Below are positions 8,564 to 17,647 of a stretch of 64,000 nt of DNA, one piece after another. Source of the DNA: JAAFJM01 sp964529175 (GTDB lineage: Bacteria > Bacteroidota > Bacteroidia > UKL13-3). Position 1 is the stretch's first letter. Each line of letters opens with the position of its first letter. Position numbers and translations under genes: made by a program. The stretch spans positions 192,907 through 256,906 of the forward strand of contig CAZGVO010000006.1 in assembly GCA_964529175.1 (NCBI GenBank), given 5' to 3'. The notes below the pieces were generated by a model. The model saw only the letters and a program-made list of their open reading frames with translations. It was not told where the DNA came from and did no database searches.

Positions 8564-9931
8564 ATGAGTAAAATTTTAATTATTGACGATGAAAAGGCTA
8601 TTCGCAATACCCTTCGCGAAATATTGGAATACGAAAGTTACCAAGTAGATGAAGCTAGTAATGGCGAAGAAGGTTTAGAAAAGCTAGAAGTAGGCGAGTA
8701 TGCAGCCGTGCTTTGCGATATTAAAATGCCTAAAATGGATGGTATTGAGGTACTTACTAAAGCACAAGAAATGGATGCCGATGTGCCTTTTATTATGATT
8801 TCGGGCAATGGTACCATTGAAACTGCCGTTGAGGCTACTAAAAAAGGTGCTTACGATTTTATTTCAAAACCACCTGATTTGAATCGTTTATTAATTACCC
8901 TTCGCAATGCCATTGATAAAAAATCGTTAACGGTTGAAACAAAAGTATTACGCAGGAAAGTAACCAAAACCCGCGAAATTATTGGCGATAGCCCTGCTAT
9001 TCAAAACATAATGAGCACCATAGATAAAGTAGCTCCAACCGATGCGCGTGTATTAATTACAGGCGAAAACGGAACTGGAAAAGAATTAGTAGCTCGTTGG
9101 ATTCACGAAAAAAGTAACCGTGCTAAAAACATGTTGGTAGAGGTTAATTGCGCTGCTATTCCTACCGATTTAATTGAGTCGGAATTATTCGGGCACGAAA
9201 AAGGTGCATTTACATCGGCTATCAAACAGCGTATTGGTAAGTTTGAACAAGCCAATGGTGGTACTTTGTTTTTAGATGAAATAGGCGATATGAGCTTGGC
9301 TGCACAAGCCAAAGTATTACGCGCTTTGCAAGAAGGAAAAATTACCCGCGTTGGTGGCGATAAAGATATTGATGTAGATGTACGTGTAGTAGCTGCTACC
9401 AATAAAAATTTATTACAAGAAATAGAACGTGGTAATTTCCGAATGGATTTGTACCACCGTTTAAGTGTTATTTTAATTCATGTGCCATCACTTAACGATA
9501 GAAAAGATGATATTCCATCATTAGCCGAAAAGTTTATTAAAGAAGTGTGCGAAGACAATAATTTTCCTAAAAAAATGTTTTTACCACAAGCCTTAGACGA
9601 ACTTAAAAAACTAGATTATTATGGAAATATCCGTGAGCTACGCAATGTGGTTGAGCGTTTGGTAATATTAGGTCAGCAGCGCATCACGGTTGAAGATGTA
9701 AAGAAATTTGCAAGCCCACTAAGTGCCCGCGAGGAAGAAAAAAACATTTACGAACGCTTCAGCACTTTACAAGATTTTAAAGAATATGTAGAGCGTATTT
9801 TTATTGAAGAAAAACTAAAGAAAAATGGTTGGAATGTGGCTAAAACTGCATTAGAAATCGATATTCAACGCAGTCATTTATACAATAAAATTGAAAAATA
9901 TAATCTAAAACGTGGCGAGTATATTGATTAG
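8564..9931 (+). CDS. NtrC-type sigma-54-dependent response regulator
   Basis: A 455-residue protein with the complete NtrC layout. The receiver domain is residues 1-120: acidic pocket DDE at 8-10, phospho-acceptor Asp52 in CDIKMP, conserved Lys102. The AAA+ ATPase spans ~140-375: Walker A GENGTGKE at 167-174 and Walker B LFLDE. A Fis-type helix-turn-helix closes it (NVAKTALEID ... RSHLYNKIEKYNL). The sigma-54-contacting loop reads GAFTSA (214-219) where most family members have GAFTGA. No partner histidine kinase is adjacent, so the signal is unknown. Such proteins, when phosphorylated, hydrolyse ATP to open sigma-54 promoter complexes. It is monocistronic, with a strong terminator after it. 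Confidence 0.93.
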   Translation: MSKILIIDDEKAIRNTLREILEYESYQVDEASNGEEGLEKLEVGEYAAVLCDIKMPKMDGIEVLTKAQEMDADVPFIMISGNGTIETAVEATKKGAYDFISKPPDLNRLLITLRNAIDKKSLTVETKVLRRKVTKTREIIGDSPAIQNIMSTIDKVAPTDARVLITGENGTGKELVARWIHEKSNRAKNMLVEVNCAAIPTDLIESELFGHEKGAFTSAIKQRIGKFEQANGGTLFLDEIGDMSLAAQAKVLRALQEGKITRVGGDKDIDVDVRVVAATNKNLLQEIERGNFRMDLYHRLSVILIHVPSLNDRKDDIPSLAEKFIKEVCEDNNFPKKMFLPQALDELKKLDYYGNIRELRNVVERLVILGQQRITVEDVKKFASPLSAREEEKNIYERFSTLQDFKEYVERIFIEEKLKKNGWNVAKTALEIDIQRSHLYNKIEKYNLKRGEYID

Positions 9932-9953
9932 GTTTTAAAATATTATCTCTCTT

Positions 9954-9993
9954 CAAAAGGCTGTCTTGTTAAACAAAAGACAGCCTTTTGTTG
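9954..9993 (+). terminator. Strong intrinsic terminator after the NtrC-type regulator
   Basis: A 14-bp perfect stem (CAAAAGGCTGTCTT / AAGACAGCCTTTTG) with a 9-base loop, ending in a T-rich tail, 22 bases after the stop codon. Confidence 0.85.
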
Positions 9994-10046
9994 TTTAAAG
10001 CTATAATTTTATTAAAAAAATAATAACTTGTCCTAAATTTAAAGAT

Positions 10047-11450
10047 ATGAAAAGAGCATTTTTATTCTATTTATTGTTAGCATTGAGTGGTAACTTATTG
10101 GCTCAAGTTACCATTAATATTGTATCAGTTCCCGCCAATACTCCTACTTCTGACGATTTGTTTATAGCTGGTAATTTTAATAACTGGAATCCAAACGATA
10201 ACAATTTTAAGTTAACCAAAGTTGGAAGTGGGTATAGTATTGTTATTCCAGCAGGTAATGGAAAAGCTGAATATAAATTTACTCGTGGGAGTTGGCCTAC
10301 AGTAGAAGGCGATGCTAATGGAAATGTTATTGGAAATCGTAGCTTTACTTACACAGTAAATGGGGTAGAAAATGTATCAATAGCAGGTTGGGAAGATAAA
10401 AAAAGTGGGGGAGGAGCAGGTTCTACAGCATTGCCAAATGTTAAAGTATTGAGCAATAATTTTTTTATTCCGCAGTTAAATAAATCGCGTAGGGTTTGGA
10501 TTTATTTGCCTAACGATTACCAAACTAATTTAACCAAACGTTACCCTGTTTTATACATGCACGATGGTCAAAATTGTTTTGATAAAACCACTGCTTTTTC
10601 TGACGAATGGGGAATAGACGAAACTTTAAGCAACAAACAAACCAATGGCGATAAAGGTTGTATAGTTGTGGCAGTTGATAATGGCGGAACCACTCGCTTA
10701 GACGAATATTCGCCTTATAATAATCCGCAATATGGTGGAGGCCAAGGCGATGCTTATGTTGATTTTATGGCATTAACCTTAAAGCCCTATATTGATTCTG
10801 CTTATCGAACATTTCCCGATAAAATTAATACTGCAATAGCTGGCAGCAGCATGGGTGGATTAATCACTACTTATGCCATGTTTAAATATCCTGATGTATA
10901 TGGTAAGGCAGGTGTTTTTTCTCCTGCTTATTGGTTCAGTAACCAACTTTACACTTATGTATTGAATAAAAGTAAATCCAATAATCAAAAATTTTATTTT
11001 GTGTGTGGGCAAAATGAGGGCGGCAATATGGCTACATGGCAAGATAGTATGAATGTAGTTTTGCAACAAAAAGGGTATGTAAACAATACCGATTTAATGA
11101 ATGTAATTAAACCAAACGGAACACATACCGAAGCATTTTGGCGAGCGGAATTTGGCGCGTGTTATGATTGGCTATTTTCTGACTTAAAGTTAAACGTAAA
11201 AAAAAACGAAAAACTAAATCCACTTATTAGCATTTACCCAAACCCCAATACAAGTAGAATTATTAATATTACTGTAAATGACAAATTGTTAAATGGAAAA
11301 GTAAAAATATACAACAGTTTAGGACTTTTAGTGGATGAATGTTTCATGCAAACTCAAGGTTTGGAAATGAGTAATACCAAATTTCCTAAAGGAATATATT
11401 TTATAAAAACAGATATTAGTACAGAGTTACTTAAAGTAATTTTAGAATAA
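10047..11450 (+). CDS. Secreted esterase-D-like alpha/beta hydrolase with glycogen-binding-like N-domain and T9SS type A tail
   Basis: A 467-residue exported protein (signal peptide to about residue 20, SGNLLAQ). Residues ~25-115 resemble the E-set/CBM48-like domain (FIAGNFNNWNP, KAEYKFTRGSW). Residues ~130-370 are an enterochelin-esterase/esterase-D-type hydrolase: VLYMHDGQNCF, nucleophile Ser268 in AGSSMGG, and a likely catalytic His360 in NGTHTEAFW. The last ~75 residues (SIYPNPNTSR ... KGIYFIKTD) are a type A T9SS sorting domain, so it is secreted and probably anchored at the cell surface. The substrate is unknown; carbohydrate esters or siderophore-type esters are both possible. It stands alone and shares a bidirectional terminator with the convergent DUF4249 gene. 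Confidence 0.88.
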   Translation: MKRAFLFYLLLALSGNLLAQVTINIVSVPANTPTSDDLFIAGNFNNWNPNDNNFKLTKVGSGYSIVIPAGNGKAEYKFTRGSWPTVEGDANGNVIGNRSFTYTVNGVENVSIAGWEDKKSGGGAGSTALPNVKVLSNNFFIPQLNKSRRVWIYLPNDYQTNLTKRYPVLYMHDGQNCFDKTTAFSDEWGIDETLSNKQTNGDKGCIVVAVDNGGTTRLDEYSPYNNPQYGGGQGDAYVDFMALTLKPYIDSAYRTFPDKINTAIAGSSMGGLITTYAMFKYPDVYGKAGVFSPAYWFSNQLYTYVLNKSKSNNQKFYFVCGQNEGGNMATWQDSMNVVLQQKGYVNNTDLMNVIKPNGTHTEAFWRAEFGACYDWLFSDLKLNVKKNEKLNPLISIYPNPNTSRIINITVNDKLLNGKVKIYNSLGLLVDECFMQTQGLEMSNTKFPKGIYFIKTDISTELLKVILE

Positions 11451-11483
11451 AAAAAGCCTTACATGTTATCATGTAAGGCTTTT
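11451..11483. terminator. Bidirectional terminator between the convergent esterase and DUF4249 genes
   Basis: A perfect stem AAAAGCCTTACATG / CATGTAAGGCTTTT with the loop TTAT. A and T tracts on either side allow function on both strands. Confidence 0.85.
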
Positions 11484-11501
11484 GCAATCATTTGATAATG
11501 A

Positions 11502-12551
11502 CTATTTTATATTAAAATCAAAATTGGTCATTTGTGTGGCAACTGTAACTTTATGAGCAGCACCAAACCAACCTAACACTTTAATTTTAGAGTTTCCAAA
11601 CGGAAAAATATTAGAAGGCACATTGGTTACCGGTGTTGCAAATAATCCTGAAAATCCGCCTCCAGTTCCATTGGTAAGTTCTGTTTTTAAACGAACATAA
11701 AAGAAAAGATTTTCACGGGTAATGCTGTAAACTTCTACTTTAATTGAATCTCCAGGATAATATGCAGGGCGCTCTTGTATATCTTCTTCTACCACGTTGA
11801 TAGAACGTGCAACAGGAAAATTAAATAATGCTTCTTTTTCCAATTGTGAATTTGGCGATTGATCTCCACTATTTGATTCACTAACTGTAACTAAGTTTTT
11901 AACAGTTCCATAATAAGTCCAACCAGTATTGCCGCCACTTTCGGTAAAATAAGGATTAGCCGCTACTGGGTTGCGTTTTACATAATATTTCAATCTGTAA
12001 CTATCGCCTAAGCCCGCTGGATCAGTAATACGCATATCTACATAACCCCAACCTGATTTTAAAGGTCCACCAGGGCCTGTGCGTCCAATACTTTCATCGT
12101 TTAACACCGAAGTAGTTAAGCTGCTATCTTTATTAATAATACAAGGGCGATTTATTTTTGAAAAAGAAATAACCGTATCGCCAGTTGAAAAGCGAATTAA
12201 CATAATATAACTATGCAAAGGCTGAGGTTTAGAAGTCATTGAAACATAGTTTCCGTTTCCAATATTGTTAAATGTATCAATTACAAAATTTCCACCAGTT
12301 GAGTCAATAACAACTACAGTTGCATCATTTACTTTTGGCGATTCTCCATTTTCTAAATAACCAATAGATTTGGTAATTTTGATGGTGTCTTTTATTAATT
12401 TGTTGGGATCAAGTGGGTCGTAAACTATGGTACCTTCTACCACGTATTGAGGAGTTCCATTGCCTGCGTCTATATCTAATTTATCAATACATGAACTAAG
12501 CATTGCTACTGCAATAAAAAGTAAAATGTATAATTTGTTTAATGTTTTCAT
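11502..12551 (-). CDS. DUF4249-type lipoprotein, partner of the upstream TonB receptor
   Basis: A 349-residue lipoprotein (MKTLNKLYILLFIAVAMLSSC, lipobox LSSC). The order of elements fits the DUF4249 family: a first beta-rich part (YVVEGTIVYDPLD, NDATVVVIDSTGG), a FSKINRPC-like stretch, then VDMRITDPAGLGDSYRLKYY with paired aromatic strands. Members usually lie directly downstream of TonB-dependent receptors with a carboxypeptidase-like N-domain, as here (23-base gap after the receptor gene). By analogy with SusD-type partners it is probably an outer-membrane lipoprotein helping substrate capture, but no function has been established that I know of. Assignment rests on context and motif pattern, not on a search. 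Confidence 0.75.
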   Translation of the reverse strand: MKTLNKLYILLFIAVAMLSSCIDKLDIDAGNGTPQYVVEGTIVYDPLDPNKLIKDTIKITKSIGYLENGESPKVNDATVVVIDSTGGNFVIDTFNNIGNGNYVSMTSKPQPLHSYIMLIRFSTGDTVISFSKINRPCIINKDSSLTTSVLNDESIGRTGPGGPLKSGWGYVDMRITDPAGLGDSYRLKYYVKRNPVAANPYFTESGGNTGWTYYGTVKNLVTVSESNSGDQSPNSQLEKEALFNFPVARSINVVEEDIQERPAYYPGDSIKVEVYSITRENLFFYVRLKTELTNGTGGGFSGLFATPVTNVPSNIFPFGNSKIKVLGWFGAAHKVTVATQMTNFDFNIK

Positions 12552-12574
12552 TATATTGGGTATTGAACTATTTT

Positions 12575-14995
12575 TTAAAATTTAAAATTATAAGTAAAAG
12601 CTGGAATTGGAACAGCAAAAAGCGAGAACTGAACCATTTCTGTAATTGCTGGCGATTTATCATTAACTCTTGGATAAACTGCAAAAGCATTACGTTTGCC
12701 AAGTAAGTTATAAACCCCAAATACTATTTCCCATTCGTAAGTGTATTTCATACGTTTTAAGAAATTAGTAGGCATAATTTCTGGTTGTTTACGCTCTTTA
12801 CTTTTAACGGTTGCTGTTAAATCAATTCTAAAAAAGTCAGGAATGCGAATATTATTTCTTGGAGCTGTAGGATTATGAGGTATTTGATATCCTTCAAAAG
12901 CAAATTTATTAGTTGGTAAATTTACAGGTGTTCCACTTCCATACACCCAGTTGGTATTAAGGGTCCAACGTTTATTTAAATCGTAACTTACTACTAAGTT
13001 TACATTGTGCAATTTATCAAAACGAGTTGGGTACCAGTCATTGTTGTTAATTCTATCAACTTGGCGTTCAGTTCTAGCTAAGGTATAGCTTATAAAACCT
13101 GTTAGCTTACCAGTATTTTTCTTTACAAAAAACTCTAAACCATAAGCACGGCCTTTGCCACTTAATATTTGACCTTCTAGGTAAGGATTTAATAATAAAT
13201 CTGCTCCATCAATATAATCAATTTGGTTCTGCATATCTTTATAATATGCTTCTACCGATGTTTCGTAATCGTTTTTAGTATTACCAAAGTTTTTAAAATA
13301 ACCTATTGCTACTTGATCGGCTATTTGAGGTTTAATGTTATTTGTACTGGGTGTCCATACATCTAATGGAATAGATGCAGCAGTGTTCGAAATTAAATGC
13401 ACATACTGGCTTGTTCGCATATAGCTAGCCTTTAAACTGCTTGTAGAGTTTAATTCATATTTTACAGCAGCTCTTGGTTCCAGGTTAAAGTAGTTTTGCA
13501 TCGATTCAAAGTCATCGTATTTTTCTACTCCGGTTAATATTTTTCCAAACGAGTTGTATTCATTGCTATAAATTTGTTTTTCGCCTTTTCCAAGGTAATG
13601 AAAGGTTGAAAACCTTAGTCCGTAACTAACAGATATTCTTGAGTTTATAGTTTGGTCGTTTGAAACATAAAGTGCATTTTCTAGCGAGTATTTGTAAGGT
13701 AAATTAATATCTTGACGAACTCCACCACTAACAAAACTTGCATTGGCAGGATTAAATTGGTAAAAAATACTTTGACCACCTAAATTAATGGTGTTTTTGC
13801 TATTTAAGTACCAAGTAAAATCTTGTTTTAAACTGTAATTGATAATGCGCGATGTCCATTTAAAAGCATCTCTTGCGCCAATATTATCAGTTCCTATTCC
13901 ATAATCGTAATTACTATAAAATGCGGTTGTATTGCTAAATAATTTACTTTTTATTTCGTGGTTCCAGCGGGCAGTTAATGTTTGATTTCCCCAATTAAAG
14001 CCAAAAGTTGATACTCCAAAAACATCGCGCCCCATGTAGCCTGAAAGAAATATTTTATCTTTTTTACCAATATTGTAATTTGCTTTTAGTGTTAAATCGT
14101 AAAAATATAATTGCAGACCTTTAAAGTCGGCATTTCCTGCCAAAAATGGAGCTGCAAGTACATCACCATAACTTCTTCTTCCAGCTATAATGTATGAACC
14201 TTTGCCTTTTTTAATGGGTCCTTCCAGCGTTAAACGCGAAAAAATTAAACCAATACCACCTTGAGCAGCAAAATGTTTTTTGTTTCCATCTTTTAACCTC
14301 ACATCTAAAATGGATGATAACCTTCCTCCGTATTTTGCATTGATACCACCTTTAAATAGTTTTACATCTTTAACTGCATCGGGGTTAAAAACCGAGAAGA
14401 AACCAAAAAGATGTGAAGAGTTATAAACAGGTGCTTCGTCTAATAAAATTAAGTTTTGGTCAATGCTTCCTCCGCGAACATTAAAGCCTGAAGCACCTTC
14501 GCCCACAGTGCTTACACCTGGCAAAAGTTGGATACTTCTTACTAAATCTACCTCGCCTAAAAGTGCTGGAATTTTACTAATGGCTTTCATGTCTAACTTG
14601 TTGGTCGACATTTCAGTAGTTTTAATATTTTCATTTTTCTTTTCGCCAACTACATTAACCGCTTTTAGTTCTTTGTTTTGTGGTACTAACTCAAAGCTAA
14701 TTTTTTGGTTAGAGCTTAAATTAATGCTTTGATTAATGGTGTTATAACCAATGTATTTAACAGAAACAGTGTAATTATTAGGTGCCAAGGTTATTGAGTA
14801 ATAACCATATTCGTTTGTTAAAGCTCCTTTGCCGGTTTCTTTTATAATTACAGAAACACCAATTAGGTCTTCGCCAGTTTTGCTATCGCGAACATAACCA
14901 CTTAAAACTACTTTGTCCTTTTGCTGGGCAAAGGCAGTAGCACTTGAAAATAGAATAAGAGTGTAAATCAAAAATGATTTGAGGGTGAAATTCAT
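12575..14995 (-). CDS. TonB-dependent outer-membrane receptor with carboxypeptidase-like N-domain
   Basis: An 806-residue protein: signal peptide (1-23, ATAFAQ), then the carboxypeptidase-regulatory-like domain (~30-115: VVLSGYVRDSKTGEDLIGVSVII, SVKYIGYNT). The plug domain covers ~130-240 (LVRSIQLLPGVS, GFNVRGGSIDQNLILLDEAPVYN, GGINAKYGGRLSSILDVRL). A 22-strand-type barrel runs to the terminal Phe (PAFTYNFKF). Such receptors use TonB/ExbB/ExbD energy to import large or scarce nutrients. The downstream partner is a DUF4249 lipoprotein. A SusD-like protein is absent, so polysaccharide uptake is not implied. It is divergent from a MarR-like regulator gene across 268 bases, which might control it. 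Confidence 0.92.
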   Translation of the reverse strand: MNFTLKSFLIYTLILFSSATAFAQQKDKVVLSGYVRDSKTGEDLIGVSVIIKETGKGALTNEYGYYSITLAPNNYTVSVKYIGYNTINQSINLSSNQKISFELVPQNKELKAVNVVGEKKNENIKTTEMSTNKLDMKAISKIPALLGEVDLVRSIQLLPGVSTVGEGASGFNVRGGSIDQNLILLDEAPVYNSSHLFGFFSVFNPDAVKDVKLFKGGINAKYGGRLSSILDVRLKDGNKKHFAAQGGIGLIFSRLTLEGPIKKGKGSYIIAGRRSYGDVLAAPFLAGNADFKGLQLYFYDLTLKANYNIGKKDKIFLSGYMGRDVFGVSTFGFNWGNQTLTARWNHEIKSKLFSNTTAFYSNYDYGIGTDNIGARDAFKWTSRIINYSLKQDFTWYLNSKNTINLGGQSIFYQFNPANASFVSGGVRQDINLPYKYSLENALYVSNDQTINSRISVSYGLRFSTFHYLGKGEKQIYSNEYNSFGKILTGVEKYDDFESMQNYFNLEPRAAVKYELNSTSSLKASYMRTSQYVHLISNTAASIPLDVWTPSTNNIKPQIADQVAIGYFKNFGNTKNDYETSVEAYYKDMQNQIDYIDGADLLLNPYLEGQILSGKGRAYGLEFFVKKNTGKLTGFISYTLARTERQVDRINNNDWYPTRFDKLHNVNLVVSYDLNKRWTLNTNWVYGSGTPVNLPTNKFAFEGYQIPHNPTAPRNNIRIPDFFRIDLTATVKSKERKQPEIMPTNFLKRMKYTYEWEIVFGVYNLLGKRNAFAVYPRVNDKSPAITEMVQFSLFAVPIPAFTYNFKF

Positions 14996-15209
14996 GTTTT
15001 GTGTTTTTTTTCGGCCGCAATATTAATGCAGCAATTGTTTAATTTTATTATTTCTAATTTAAATAATGCCAAAATTTTGTAAATGGCTTACTACAAAAAT
15101 TATTGGTTATACAAACTGATATAAGGTTTTTAATTACATTTAGTTTTGTATGTTTTCGTAATTTTTTGTGGCAATATTAATACGATAACATATTTTATGC
15201 AAGTTTTTT

Positions 15210-15243
15210 TTACGAAATCATACTTTTTTGTATAAATTTGTAA
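15210..15243. promoter_or_regulatory. 34-bp imperfect palindrome, candidate operator
   Basis: The arms TTACGAAATCATAC (15210-15223) and GTATAAATTTGTAA (15230-15243) pair at 11 of 14 positions around TTTTTT. It lies 20 bases before the MarR-like gene and in the divergent region with the TonB receptor. MarR-family dimers bind such palindromes and often repress their own gene. The rest of the 14996-15263 gap is AT-rich with no other clear signal. Confidence 0.4.
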
Positions 15244-15263
15244 CGTAAGTATTTTAAAAATTA

Positions 15264-15935
15264 ATGAAATCAAAGGCTATTTTACAGCAATTAATTAATG
15301 ATTTAAGCAATTATGAGCTTGAAAATGAAGACAGTGATGATTTGAATTATTTAGACTTTGTTGCTTACTTAAGTAGTAAAGTACAAACTGGTACTACCGA
15401 AATAAGAAATTTAAGAGGCGAACAAGAAATGTGGATTGATGAGCAATACAAAGACTCTCAAACAGATATTGTAATATTTATCACGCTTTTGTACCGATAT
15501 GCAAAGGTTTATATAAAAAAAGCGCTTAAAAATAGCTTGGTACAAACTGCAGATGAATTTTCGTACTTAATTGTACTAATGACACATGAAAGTTTAAGCA
15601 AATCAGATTTAATTCAAAAAAATGTAATGGAAAAAACTTCGGGTGTGGAGGTAATTAAACGACTAATAAATAATAATTTGATACATCAATTTGAAGATAA
15701 GGACGATAAAAGAATTGTAAGGGTTGCTATAACTGAAAAAGGTAAATTTGAAATTATTAAACTTTTGCCTGAAATGGCTAAAGTTTCAAAAATTGTATCA
15801 GCCAATTTAGTACCAAATGAGTTATTGGTTTTAAGTCATTTGTTGAAAAAACTCGACCTGTATCACAATAATTTGTATTTAAACAAAAAAAACTTAGATC
15901 TCGATAACTTATTGACAAACAATAGTAATAGTTAA
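15264..15935 (+). CDS. MarR-like winged-helix transcriptional regulator
   Basis: A 223-residue protein. Residues ~85-200 show a winged-helix arrangement of MarR type: helices around EFSYLIVLMTHESLSKSDLIQ, a recognition helix region TSGVEVIKRLINNNLI, and the wing QFEDKDDKRIVRVAITEKGKF, in which the DDKRxxxxxxTxKG pattern is typical of the family. The N-terminal ~80 residues are acidic and helical, longer than in plain MarR proteins; a stretched C-terminal tail is Asn/Leu-rich. A palindrome lies directly upstream, suggesting autoregulation. It is probably co-transcribed with the HEAT-repeat gene 10 bases downstream and divergent from the TonB receptor, a possible target. The ligand is unknown. 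Confidence 0.8.
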   Translation: MKSKAILQQLINDLSNYELENEDSDDLNYLDFVAYLSSKVQTGTTEIRNLRGEQEMWIDEQYKDSQTDIVIFITLLYRYAKVYIKKALKNSLVQTADEFSYLIVLMTHESLSKSDLIQKNVMEKTSGVEVIKRLINNNLIHQFEDKDDKRIVRVAITEKGKFEIIKLLPEMAKVSKIVSANLVPNELLVLSHLLKKLDLYHNNLYLNKKNLDLDNLLTNNSNS

Positions 15936-15945
15936 AATAAAAATA

Positions 15946-16461
15946 ATGATAGCAGAATTATTATCCGATAAATTAATAAAGCCAAAAGAAAAAACAGAAA
16001 CTTTAAGTACTTGGTTACTACAAAGTACAGTTTTAGTAGATGAATTATTGCTATTTGCTACTTCGGCTAAAGATTCACCAAAGGCTACTTGTATCGAAGC
16101 ATTGGAGTTTGCCTCTCAACAAAATGCTGCCATAGTTAATGCTGCTTGTTTTAATTTTGTGGTACAATCCTTAACGGCAAAAGCCCCACGTGTAAAATGG
16201 GAATCGGCCAAGGTAATTGGTAATATAGCACATTTGTATACCGAAAATTTAAATATTGCCATTAATAATTTATTGGTAAATACTGAGCACGAAGGAACTG
16301 TAGTAAGATGGAGTGCAGCCTTTGCTTTGGGCGAAATTTTAAAACTTAAAACCAAGCATAATAGAACATTATTGCCTGCTATTGAGGCCATTTGTCAAAG
16401 AGAAGAAAAAAATAGTATTCAGAAAATATATTTAGCTGCTATCAAAAAGTTGAACAACTAA
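15946..16461 (+). CDS. HEAT-repeat-like helical protein
   Basis: A 171-residue protein without signal peptide or membrane segment. It consists of repeated helical pairs of HEAT type: CIEALEFASQQNAAIVNAACFNFVV, PRVKWESAKVIGNIAHLY and GTVVRWSAAFALGEILKL. The R-W-x-A-A-x-A-L-G-E-I pattern is typical of HEAT/armadillo repeats that act as protein-protein scaffolds. It begins 10 bases after the MarR-like gene and is likely translated from the same message, so it may act with or report on that regulator; this is inference. No enzymatic motif is present. Upstream of nrnA, the 149 bases after it carry a separate promoter. Confidence 0.75.
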   Translation: MIAELLSDKLIKPKEKTETLSTWLLQSTVLVDELLLFATSAKDSPKATCIEALEFASQQNAAIVNAACFNFVVQSLTAKAPRVKWESAKVIGNIAHLYTENLNIAINNLLVNTEHEGTVVRWSAAFALGEILKLKTKHNRTLLPAIEAICQREEKNSIQKIYLAAIKKLNN

Positions 16462-16560
16462 AAACAAGAATAGCTTAAAAATTAGATTAAATTAAAATAC
16501 TTAAAAATTACTCAAATCTTTTAAGGCGATTGTAATAATTGAATAAGTATTACAAATCAA

Positions 16561-16591
16561 CTTGTTTTTGATTGGTTTTTAACGACATTTG
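16561..16591 (+). promoter_or_regulatory. Candidate promoter for the nrnA-FKBP operon
   Basis: CTTG (16561-16564), a 19-base spacer and GACATTTG (16584-16591) resemble the TTTG/TAnnTTTG consensus with one mismatch in each element. The start codon lies 20 bases downstream. Confidence 0.4.
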
Positions 16592-16610
16592 CCCTGCTTA
16601 AAAGATTTAA

Positions 16611-17621
16611 ATGAACAATATAGCTGAGCTAAAACCTTTATTACTAGCAAATTTAAAACCTAAAATAGTAATTACTACACACCATAAACCCGATGCAGAT
16701 GCTTTGGGTTCTAGTTTGGGTTTATATAACTTTTTATTACAATTAAATATTACTGCTCAAGTAATAACACCTACAGATTATGGTGATTTTTTAATGTGGA
16801 TGCCTGGTGAGCCAACTGTAATAAATTTTGAAGAAGAGACAGAATTAGCTACTCAAATGGTGGCCGATGCAGATTTTATTTTTTGCTTAGACTTTAATGC
16901 TTTAAAACGTATCAATGCATTAGGCGAATTGGTAGAAGCAAGTAAAGCTAAAAAGGTAATGATTGACCATCATTTACAACCAGAAAATTTTGATGATTAT
17001 CGTTTATGGACAAGCAAGGCTAGCAGTACTTGTGAGTTAATTTATTGGTTTATACAAACGTTACAGTTTGAGCATTTAATTAATAAAGAAATTGCTTCGT
17101 GTTTATACGCTGGTATAATGACCGATACAGCTTCATTTAAACATAGCAGTACTACAGCTAATACTCACCGTGTAGCTGCCGAATTACTTGAAAAAGGTGC
17201 TGAAAGCAATATTATTTTTGAAAATATTTACGACAATTATTCTGAAAACAGAACCCGTTTTATTGGTTACTGTTTAAACGAAAAATTGCAAATTTTACCT
17301 GAATATCACACAGCAATTATTTGTGTAACTGCCCAAGAATTAGAAAAATACAATATTATTGTTGGCGATTCTGAGGGATTGGTTAACTACGGATTATCAA
17401 TAAAAGGAATTAAATTTTCGGTATTGGTAGTTGATAGAACGGTGGCTCGTAAAATGAGTTTTAGGGCAAAAGGTAATTTTCCAGCCAATGAATTTGCTAG
17501 AAAATACTTTAATGGCGGTGGGCACTTTAGCGCAGCTGGAGGCGAAAGTAAAGATACCATTGAAAACGTAGAAATTAAGCTAAAAGAATCGATTGCTGAA
17601 TATGCAGCATTTTTAAAATAA
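16611..17621 (+). CDS. nrnA: DHH-family bifunctional oligoribonuclease/pAp phosphatase (NrnA-like)
   Basis: A 336-residue DHH/DHHA1 phosphoesterase of usual length. The first metal site is HHKPDADALGS (24-34). The second includes CLDFNAL and the DHH motif IDHH (119-122). The C-terminal DHHA1 domain carries the signature GGGHFSAAGG. The family degrades 2-5 nt RNA remnants and dephosphorylates 3'-phosphoadenosine 5'-phosphate, with Mn as cofactor. It replaces Orn, which Bacteroidota lack. It opens a four-gene run with three FKBP isomerases (26-base gap to the first). The shared transcript is inferred from spacing; a functional link between RNA turnover and the isomerases is not obvious. Confidence 0.92.
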   Translation: MNNIAELKPLLLANLKPKIVITTHHKPDADALGSSLGLYNFLLQLNITAQVITPTDYGDFLMWMPGEPTVINFEEETELATQMVADADFIFCLDFNALKRINALGELVEASKAKKVMIDHHLQPENFDDYRLWTSKASSTCELIYWFIQTLQFEHLINKEIASCLYAGIMTDTASFKHSSTTANTHRVAAELLEKGAESNIIFENIYDNYSENRTRFIGYCLNEKLQILPEYHTAIICVTAQELEKYNIIVGDSEGLVNYGLSIKGIKFSVLVVDRTVARKMSFRAKGNFPANEFARKYFNGGGHFSAAGGESKDTIENVEIKLKESIAEYAAFLK

Positions 17622-17647
17622 ATAACGAATAGAACAAATAAAGAAAG

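Noticed and set aside
14463..14732. Forward frame opposite the start of the first TonB receptor
   Set aside because: It is a shadow of the receptor's plug region; it has no plausible start and no homology to a known class.
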